Part shown: one piece after another, positions 59,583 through 64,000 of the stretch | Position numbering within the stretch: position 1 is the first letter of the stretch | Layout: the number at the start of each line of letters is the position of its first letter | Assembly: GCF_002101555.1 (NCBI RefSeq) | Contig: NZ_LQOL01000049.1 | Span: 1 to 64,000 of the forward strand | Reading direction: 5' to 3' | Source: Mycolicibacterium canariasense | Lineage (GTDB): Bacteria; Actinomycetota; Actinomycetes; Mycobacteriales; Mycobacteriaceae | Length of the DNA: 64,000 nucleotides | The notes under the pieces: model-generated | Databases searched by the model: none | What the model saw: only the letters and a program-made list of their open reading frames with translations | Told to the model about the DNA's origin: nothing | Made by a program: the position numbers and the translations under genes

Positions 59583-60248
59583 ATGACTACGCACACACCT
59601 ACGATCAGCGAGCAGGCCCACGCCGTGGCTGCTGGCTCCGCGGCGAGGCTGCCCGCAGACGTCGTATCCGCCTTCACCGCCGAACAAGCCGCACTGGAGG
59701 CTCGAGGCGTTCCGCTCGATGTCGTTGCCGCGGGAACCGGTATGCCCGACGGCGAGCTGCTCGACGTGCACGGTGCCCCGACGTCGCTGACGCGATTGCG
59801 CGACGGCCGCCCGGCGGTGGTGGTGTTCTATCGCGGGGCGTGGTGCCCCTACTGCAACATCGCGTTACGCACCTACCAATCTGAATTGGTTCCCGCGCTC
59901 AGCGAGCGCGGCGTCGAGTTGATCGCGATCAGCCCACAGAAGCCCGACGGTTCGCTGACTTCCGCCGAATCCAATGACCTGTCCTATTCGGTGGCGTCAG
60001 ATCCAGGCAATCAGATCGCCACCGCTCTGGGGATTTTGACCGAACCCTCGCCCGACACAATTGCCGCACAAATCACGTTGGGGCTGGACCTCACCGAGGT
60101 GAATGCCGACGGTGGCAAGGCTCTGCCGATGCCCACCGTCGTCGTCCTCGACGCGGCGGGCATCATCCGGTGGATCGACGTGCACCCCAACTACACCACC
60201 CGCAGCGAGGTGCCCGACATCCTGGCCGCCGTCGACGCGGTCAGCTGA
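59583..60248 (+). CDS. AhpC/TSA-family peroxiredoxin-like protein
   Basis: 221 aa thioredoxin-fold protein with the CxxC motif FYRGAWCPYCNIALRTYQSEL, unlike 2-Cys peroxiredoxins that have a single peroxidatic Cys followed by T/S; this alignment suits the PRX-like subfamily with a WCPYC active site. It reduces peroxides or disulfides. Preceded by GGCGGAGG and under the divergent TetR. Likely part of an electrophile/oxidative response. Ends 11 nt before the stretch of decayed DNA. Confidence 0.86.
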   Translation: MTTHTPTISEQAHAVAAGSAARLPADVVSAFTAEQAALEARGVPLDVVAAGTGMPDGELLDVHGAPTSLTRLRDGRPAVVVFYRGAWCPYCNIALRTYQSELVPALSERGVELIAISPQKPDGSLTSAESNDLSYSVASDPGNQIATALGILTEPSPDTIAAQITLGLDLTEVNADGGKALPMPTVVVLDAAGIIRWIDVHPNYTTRSEVPDILAAVDAVS

Positions 60249-60645
60249 AACCCTTGGCTGACAACGCGTTCCTCGTCACCGGCACCAACGCCGTCGTCTG
60301 ACCGCCTGATAGACGACCCGGCGGCCTTGTCTTCGGTGCAGCCACTTGGAATCGATCGACACCAGCGCTGCGTCGGAGCACAAGCTGTCGCACACGCGCG
60401 AGATACGCGCCATCGTGTTAGCGCCGCCTTCGGTAGCGCCAATACTGCCCACGGTCGATCCACAGCGGCCGCCGAGCCCCCGGCGGCGTATCTCTGGCGG
60501 GGATCTCCTGCGCAGCCGCCAAGCGGATCGGGGGCCGTCGACGATGCGTCGTCCGAGCATCGCCGCAGTGTGGGACGGACGCTGTGCCAGTCCAGAGCGT
60601 TGCCCGTGACTTGCACCATTGTGAGAATCTTCGACTCTGTGCCGG
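60249..60645. other. Gene-free stretch with a decayed gene copy
   Basis: About 400 nt lack a convincing gene. Part of it (60431-60560) is a decayed copy of the 48279-48554 gene. The rest (60249-60430) contains short frames without recognisable domains (one includes RISRVCDSLCSDAALVSIDSKWLHRR) and shows no clear mobile-element ends. Confidence 0.5.
60431..60560 (-). pseudogene. Frameshifted remnant of the 48279-48554 family
   Basis: The stretch CGGTAGCGCC.ATACTGCCCACG..C (60431 on) through CGTCGTCCGAGCAT (to 60560) aligns with 48412-48554 (CGGTAGCGCCGGTACTGCCCACG ... GTCGCCGGAGCAT). The copy is about 13 nt shorter, so the frame is broken. In one frame it still reads MLGRRIVDGP against MLRRRIFDDP of the intact gene. 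Confidence 0.6.
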
Positions 60646-60939
60646 CTAGATTCCGATCGCCTTGCCGATACTGAACACGCCTATGAATATGACCAGTGAC
60701 AGGGGGGCCGATAGCCAACCGATCAGCATTCCGCGGCCCACTTGGGCATATGTTCCGCGACGTAACGTCAATACGTACGAGATGACTAAATCGAGAGTCA
60801 AGAGCGGCAGGTAATACTGGTACCCGCCGAACATGCCCAAGACAAAGAGCCAAATGCAAAGATTAACGAGAAGGATATTGGCAAGTGCGGCAACAAAACT
60901 GGCTGGCCCGTACTTCAGTGTCATTGATGCCCCAGTCAC
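60646..60939 (-). CDS. Small membrane protein (hypothetical)
   Basis: 97 aa from GTG 60937-60939, overlapping the preceding stop (GTGA); ATG 60954 is an alternative. Three hydrophobic segments (SFVAALANILLVNLCIWLFVLGMF, YYLPLLTLDLVISYVLTL, IGWLSAPLSLVIFIGVFSI). No homology recognised. It follows another small membrane protein and the type VII secretion-type pair, so it could be an immunity or accessory protein of that locus (inference). Confidence 0.55.
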   Translation of the reverse strand: MTGASMTLKYGPASFVAALANILLVNLCIWLFVLGMFGGYQYYLPLLTLDLVISYVLTLRRGTYAQVGRGMLIGWLSAPLSLVIFIGVFSIGKAIGI

Positions 60940-61259
60940 CATCTCAATACCCATAAGCTGAAGATGATTCCCCCCAGAAGAACGACAACGGACGAGCCGA
61001 TCACGCTAAGCGCGAATCCCCGAGCTCGCGGCGACCGTCGGGTGAGCAAGACACCCCCGAACAAGACCATCACCACCGTGCTGACGGCCAGACCGGTCAA
61101 GAACCAAGCGCGTTCGTGTTCTGGAAACAGGGATAGCTTTCCCAGCGCCCACTGAGCGATGAGCATCGCGCCCAGGACAAGCTGGGCCGTGAAGGGTGCC
61201 GACCACGTCGCGGAGGACCACACGCGGGAGCTATCTGGTTGAGCGGTGGAGGCTGTCAT
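60936..61259 (-). CDS. Small membrane protein (hypothetical)
   Basis: 107 aa. Three hydrophobic segments (FTAQLVLGAMLIAQWAL, WFLTGLAVSTVVMVLFGGVLL, GFALSVIGSSVVVLLGGIIFSLWVL) separated by short basic loops (TRRSPRARG). No recognisable domain. Its start lies 9 nt after the stop of the 471-aa WxG-type gene, on the same strand, so it is probably cotranscribed with it. Function unknown; immunity to the neighbouring effector is one possibility. Confidence 0.6.
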   Translation of the reverse strand: MTASTAQPDSSRVWSSATWSAPFTAQLVLGAMLIAQWALGKLSLFPEHERAWFLTGLAVSTVVMVLFGGVLLTRRSPRARGFALSVIGSSVVVLLGGIIFSLWVLRW

Positions 61260-61268
61260 GATCCTTGC

Positions 61269-62684
61269 TCAGAATTGCGCGGGCCCAGTCGGAATGGGCA
61301 CTGACGGAGGGTTTGCCGCAGAGCCGAAGGGCGTTGACGGCAGCGGGATCTTGACATCGTATTTGGGATTCCATCCACCTGTATCAAAAGGCGCGAACGC
61401 GCTTCCTCCCGCACCAACGTCGTGGTGGTAGGGCAGGTTAGCGATCGGCCCCCACCCTGCACCGCTGGCCGCTGGATCGATGAGGACCGTTCGCGTTGAC
61501 CCACTCGGCAGGTCTTGATAGACCTCGAAAGAGGGATAATCCGTTCGCGTTCCGTCCACGCGGACACCCCCTTGTTGCGGAGTGAACACCAGATCGCCGT
61601 TGACAGTCCAGGCGTGATCGCCGGCTGGCCAAGGCGGATCCTTGGCAATGCCTGGCGCAAATGGGTTCGCAGCGTCATATTGGATGCGAACCGCCCCGTC
61701 CGGTGTCTGCCATACTTTGCCCTCCGGTGTACCGATCTTGACCTGGCCCGGCCCGCCCTCGCTACTAAGTTCGACCGACGGATTCTGTCGCATGACAACA
61801 ATGCCGTTCTCATAATCGATATAAGTCGTAACCTTCGTGTCTTCAGGGTCAAAGCTCGGGCTGGCCGTCCTGTTATTCCCAAAATCCCGAGTGCCTGGCC
61901 CGCTGATCACATCTCTCTGCTCGATATATTGCGAGGCGCGGACGACCCCCTGGCCAGGTACTGGATTAATTCTCACCACTTTGATCTGGGGTCCAACGCC
62001 CTGGTACTTGGGGTCATAACTGTTCGGGTTGAGCGCCTCAGCGGTAGACCAGTCACTCGGACTTGTAGGCAATCGGCCAAACACCTTCTCGAATGCCTCC
62101 GCTGAGGCACGCACCCGGGCCGGGTCGTCGCGCCTCACCGTGCCATCGGGCAACGGCGTAGGGGCACCATCCTTCAAATCAGGGGTTGAACCGCCAGTCG
62201 CGGCCGCAATCGCCCGAGCCAGATCGGCGTCTACAAGTTCACCAGCCGCAAGTACGGCCGCAATCTCCGCCCGCAAGTCTGCAACCTTTGTTGCCACCCG
62301 CGCGGCGTACTCCTTCGTCATGTGGCTTACGTCCGGCGGTATCACCTCATTGGTGGACTCGTTTACTTCCACCGGAGGGCTCTCGGCTGCGTAGTCGAGG
62401 ATGCTCTTGATTCTTCGCGCCACATCTACGGCGTCTTTGTGGGCGTGCTCCATTCCCGTGGCGCCTTTGGCCAGGTCTTCCGCCGTGGCTTCGTGTTCCC
62501 GGGCGGTTGTCTCCATCCCTACCCGGGCCGCGTTTCCACCGTCCCCTTCCCAGGTGGACGCCTTCATCAGTGAACGGTAGAACTCGGCCGATTTCGTGTG
62601 GTTCCCTGCGGCTTCGCGAGCAGAGCTCGCAAGGTCCGCGATCTCGGGTGGCCAATCTTTAAGCTCTTTCAACGTCAGCGGCAT
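61269..62684 (-). CDS. Large protein with WxG-like N-terminal helix hairpin, possible type VII secretion substrate
   Basis: 471 aa. N-terminal ~100 residues are helical: LKELKDWPPEIADLASSAREAAGNHTKSAEFYRSLMKASTWEGDGGNAARVG, with W45-E-G47 at the turn as in WXG100/Esp-type proteins. The middle has EVNESTNEVIPPDVSHMTKEYAARVATKVADLRAEIAAVL. The C-terminal half (from about residue 240) is beta-rich with many Pro/Gly and no toxin motif I know. It follows the EspC-like gene by 9 nt. Export through an ESX system is inferred; enzymatic activity unknown. DNA looks less GC-rich than neighbours. Confidence 0.65.
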   Translation of the reverse strand: MPLTLKELKDWPPEIADLASSAREAAGNHTKSAEFYRSLMKASTWEGDGGNAARVGMETTAREHEATAEDLAKGATGMEHAHKDAVDVARRIKSILDYAAESPPVEVNESTNEVIPPDVSHMTKEYAARVATKVADLRAEIAAVLAAGELVDADLARAIAAATGGSTPDLKDGAPTPLPDGTVRRDDPARVRASAEAFEKVFGRLPTSPSDWSTAEALNPNSYDPKYQGVGPQIKVVRINPVPGQGVVRASQYIEQRDVISGPGTRDFGNNRTASPSFDPEDTKVTTYIDYENGIVVMRQNPSVELSSEGGPGQVKIGTPEGKVWQTPDGAVRIQYDAANPFAPGIAKDPPWPAGDHAWTVNGDLVFTPQQGGVRVDGTRTDYPSFEVYQDLPSGSTRTVLIDPAASGAGWGPIANLPYHHDVGAGGSAFAPFDTGGWNPKYDVKIPLPSTPFGSAANPPSVPIPTGPAQF

Positions 62685-62693
62685 CCGACCGCC

Positions 62694-63008
62694 TTAAAGC
62701 GCCGAGCCAGCGCCGTCGATCGCGCCGGCGCCGTCACCATCGGTTTTCAAATAGGAAACCGCAGCCTCACGATGGCCACTTGCGTGCGTGGCGAAATGTT
62801 CGCCATAGCGAACGCTGTCAGCGTCCCAGGCAGCAAGCATCGCCGGCAGGGCTGCACTCGCCAAACCGGTGCCCAAGACCGCCTGGCTCGCCTGCGCGTG
62901 CACGGCGTGATGCGTTGCCATGAAATCGCTTGCGTGACCCTCAATCTGACCAGCTACAAGGTGCAGCTCAGTTGGATCTACCTGCAATGGTTTGAATGTT
63001 CTTGACAA
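62694..63008 (-). CDS. EspC-like type VII secretion target
   Basis: 104 aa from TTG 63006-63008, preceded by AGGGGGAAAG. The pattern FKPLQVDPTELHLVAGQIEGHASDFMATHHAVHAQASQAVLGTGLASAALPAMLAAWDADSVRYGEHFATHASGHREAAVSYLKT is that of EspC/DUF2580-type small helical ESX targets. Upstream neighbour of the WxG-like 471-aa gene; such pairs are often secreted together. No signal peptide, as expected. Confidence 0.75.
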   Translation of the reverse strand: MSRTFKPLQVDPTELHLVAGQIEGHASDFMATHHAVHAQASQAVLGTGLASAALPAMLAAWDADSVRYGEHFATHASGHREAAVSYLKTDGDGAGAIDGAGSAL

Positions 63009-63254
63009 CTTTCCCCCTACCCGAAAGCAGAGTTTAGTCCAAGATCACACCGCCACTGCCCGCCAATCGGGCGGTGAATGGTTCTAAGACGCCAGCACGA
63101 TCCGTTACGCGCGCGGCAGAACAAGCGGCAATTCGGCGGGTACTACCCTCCATCGCTGGTGGAGGGGGCTTCGAGTGTTGAACGATTCAGCAGCCGGAAG
63201 CGGAGCCCGACCACGGACGAAACAAAACCCGCTGCGCCAGCCGGGGTTCACATA

Positions 63255-63331
63255 TGGTGGCCAGGGCCGGGATCGAACCGGCGACCTTCCGCTTTTCAGG
63301 CGGACGCTCGTACCAACTGAGCTACCTGGCC
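63255..63331 (-). tRNA. tRNA-Phe (GAA)
   Basis: Cloverleaf on the minus strand: acceptor GGCCAGG / CCTGGCC, D-arm GCTCAGTTGGTACGAGC, anticodon stem-loop TCCGC-CTGAAAA-GCGGA with anticodon GAA, T-arm GGTTCGATCC, discriminator A and encoded CCA (63255-63257). 77 nt including CCA. Confidence 0.97.
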
Positions 63332-63378
63332 GGAAGGCGCCGGTCTCTCGACCGAGCAAGCCTTACGCCGCAATACTG

Positions 63379-63452
63379 CGACCCTGACGGGACTCGAACC
63401 CGCGACCTCCGCCGTGACAGGGCGGCGCGCTAACCAACTGCGCCACAGGGCC
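63379..63452 (-). tRNA. tRNA-Asp (GTC)
   Basis: Minus-strand cloverleaf: acceptor GGCCCTG / CAGGGTC (one G-U), D-arm GCGCAGTTGGTTAGCGC, anticodon loop CTGTCAC giving GTC, T-loop GGGTTCGAGTCCC, discriminator G; CCA not encoded. Preceded in transcription by tRNA-Glu. Confidence 0.97.
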
Positions 63453-63488
63453 TTGCTTTTCCTGCGTGCTCCGCGTTTCCGCGTTGCG

Positions 63489-63561
63489 TACCCCCAACGG
63501 GATTCGAACCCGTGCTACCGCCGTGAAAGGGCGGCGTCCTAGGCCACTAGACGATGGGGGC
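63489..63561 (-). tRNA. tRNA-Glu (TTC)
   Basis: Minus-strand cloverleaf: GCCCCCA / TGGGGGT acceptor, D-arm GTCTAGTGGCCTAGGAC, anticodon loop CTTTCAC giving TTC, T-loop GGGTTCGAATCCC, discriminator A; CCA not encoded. Forms a probable transcript with tRNA-Asp and tRNA-Phe (gaps 36 and 47 nt). Confidence 0.97.
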
Positions 63562-63703
63562 CTAATCCGAATTCCTCCGGGGTACTCGCAACTTCGTTCC
63601 GTTGGGAGCTTCGATAGCTTAGGACACGGCCGCCAGAAATCCCAAACGGGGTCCCCTCGCGCTGCTCACCCCGGCCCTGCGGCGGCCCCGCGACGGCAGG
63701 CAG

Positions 63704-63709
63704 TATCCT
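63704..63709 (+). promoter_or_regulatory. Candidate -10 box of the tRNA-Lys gene
   Basis: TATCCT at 63704-63709 lies 10 nt before the tRNA-Lys 5' end, a suitable place for a -10 element. No clear -35 is seen in the GC-rich segment before it. The 158-nt region between the divergent tRNA-Glu and tRNA-Lys holds nothing else recognised. Confidence 0.4.
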
Positions 63710-63719
63710 GTTCCTCCAC

Positions 63720-63795
63720 GCCCCTATAGCTCAGTCGGTAGAGCTACGGACTTTTAATCCGCAGGTCCCAGGTTCGAGCCCTGGTGGGGGCACCA
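63720..63795 (+). tRNA. tRNA-Lys (TTT)
   Basis: Plus-strand cloverleaf: GCCCCTA / TGGGGGC acceptor, D-arm GCTCAGTCGGTAGAGC, anticodon loop CTTTTAA giving TTT, T-loop AGGTTCGAGCCCT, discriminator A and encoded CCA (63793-63795). 76 nt. It is overlapped on the other strand by an HTH gene, which suggests an integration site at its 3' half. Confidence 0.97.
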
Positions 63796-64000
63796 TGCGA
63801 GGACCGCCGTCGCCCCCGCCGTTGGGCGATGTGCGGCCGGTCATCAGCCAGTAGTCGTTGCAGCCCGTCCGGTCTGCGATCTTCAGGCAGACCTCGTCGA
63901 GGTCGCGCGGACGACGGCCGGACAGCTCCCATTCACGCCACGAGCCTGCGGGTAGAGCGCATGCGATCGCGGCCTCTTTGATATTCCAGCCCATGCGCTG
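63731..64000 (-). CDS. HTH (XRE-type, phage-repressor-like) protein, 5' end outside the window; 3' end antisense in tRNA-Lys
   Basis: Open at the window edge; at least 89 codons. The visible part reads GWNIKEAAIACALPAGSWREWELSGRRPRDLDEVCLKIADRTGCNDYWLMTG, with an HTH core (IKEAAIACALPAGSWREWE) and the tail DYWLMTG seen in mycobacteriophage DNA-binding proteins. After TGRTSPNGGGDGGPRM the frame runs VPPPGLEPGTCGLKVRSSTD, i.e. the antisense translation of tRNA-Lys, to a stop at 63731. This looks like a gene whose 3' end was replaced or joined by the tRNA, as at a prophage attachment site. Confidence 0.6.
   Translation of the reverse strand, partial: QRMGWNIKEAAIACALPAGSWREWELSGRRPRDLDEVCLKIADRTGCNDYWLMTGRTSPNGGGDGGPRMVPPPGLEPGTCGLKVRSSTD

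Noticed and set aside
63078-63387. Short protein frames over tRNA-Phe
   Set aside because: Peptides such as RPGSSVGTSVRLKSGRSPVRSRPWPP are translated tRNA sequence, a common artefact.

Overview
The window is high-GC actinobacterial DNA, almost certainly a Mycolicibacterium/Mycobacterium chromosome. It has an RpfA-type 3' end, the block moaE-mog-moaC / Rv0863-like / Rv0862c-like / XPB helicase, fadA-fadB, a DapC-type aminotransferase, several F420-type oxidoreductases, an EspC-like type VII secretion target and many leaderless-type promoters. Gene order rpfA ... moaE-mog-moaC ... helicase pair ... fadB-fadA ... dapC matches, as I recall it, M. tuberculosis Rv0867c to Rv0858c in inverted orientation. 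Two blocks are inserted relative to that order (about 6.06-18.42 kb and 21.85-24.2 kb).

Layout. 0-6 kb: core genes for a resuscitation factor, molybdopterin synthesis and an XPB-type helicase with its partner. 6-18.4 kb: accessory block with an OhrR-type regulator, DUF5313-like protein, cupin, SDRs, LysR, an F420-type luciferase-like enzyme, a secreted protein, two tandem secreted lipase-like hydrolases with long charged linkers, two PPOX/F420-type proteins and a TetR/FAD-monooxygenase pair. 18.4-25.4 kb: beta-oxidation genes fadA-fadB, an OYE/SnoaL/TetR module and dapC. 25.4-30.8 kb: a DUF6986-like lyase, hydantoin-type racemase, NCS1 transporter and GntR (ureide/hydantoin-type nitrogen metabolism) plus an F420-type enzyme. 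30.8-37.5 kb: two paralogous SRPBCC genes flanking a GntR / 2OG-Fe oxygenase / peptide-type ABC importer cluster that lacks ATPase genes. 37.6-43.4 kb: a Zwf-type dehydrogenase, UBP zinc finger, phytoene-desaturase-like oxidoreductase with a TetR, and an SDR with a second TetR. 43.5-47.9 kb: a probable envelope operon (CtaG-like, UppP-like, LCP) and a VWA protein. 48.8-58.3 kb: an amidase, then a very tight seven-gene operon (phosphatase, DUF3311-like, SSS symporter, M20 carbamoylase/amidohydrolase, amidase, two choline-kinase/APH-type kinases) with a divergent HutC-type GntR. 58.4-60.3 kb: thioesterase, TetR and peroxiredoxin. 60.3-63.0 kb: AT-richer accessory DNA with a gene remnant, two small membrane proteins and a type VII secretion-type pair. 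63.2-64.0 kb: tRNA-Phe, tRNA-Asp, tRNA-Glu and tRNA-Lys, the last overlapped antisense by an HTH (phage-repressor-like) frame that runs off the window.

The most promising unexplained units are the seven-gene kinase/phosphatase/hydrolase operon, the HTH gene that ends inside tRNA-Lys (possibly a prophage repressor truncated by integration), and the EspC/WxG pair with two membrane proteins. At least eight convincing palindromic operators sit in front of genes next to TetR, GntR or MarR regulators. All functional statements come from reading motifs; no database search was run.
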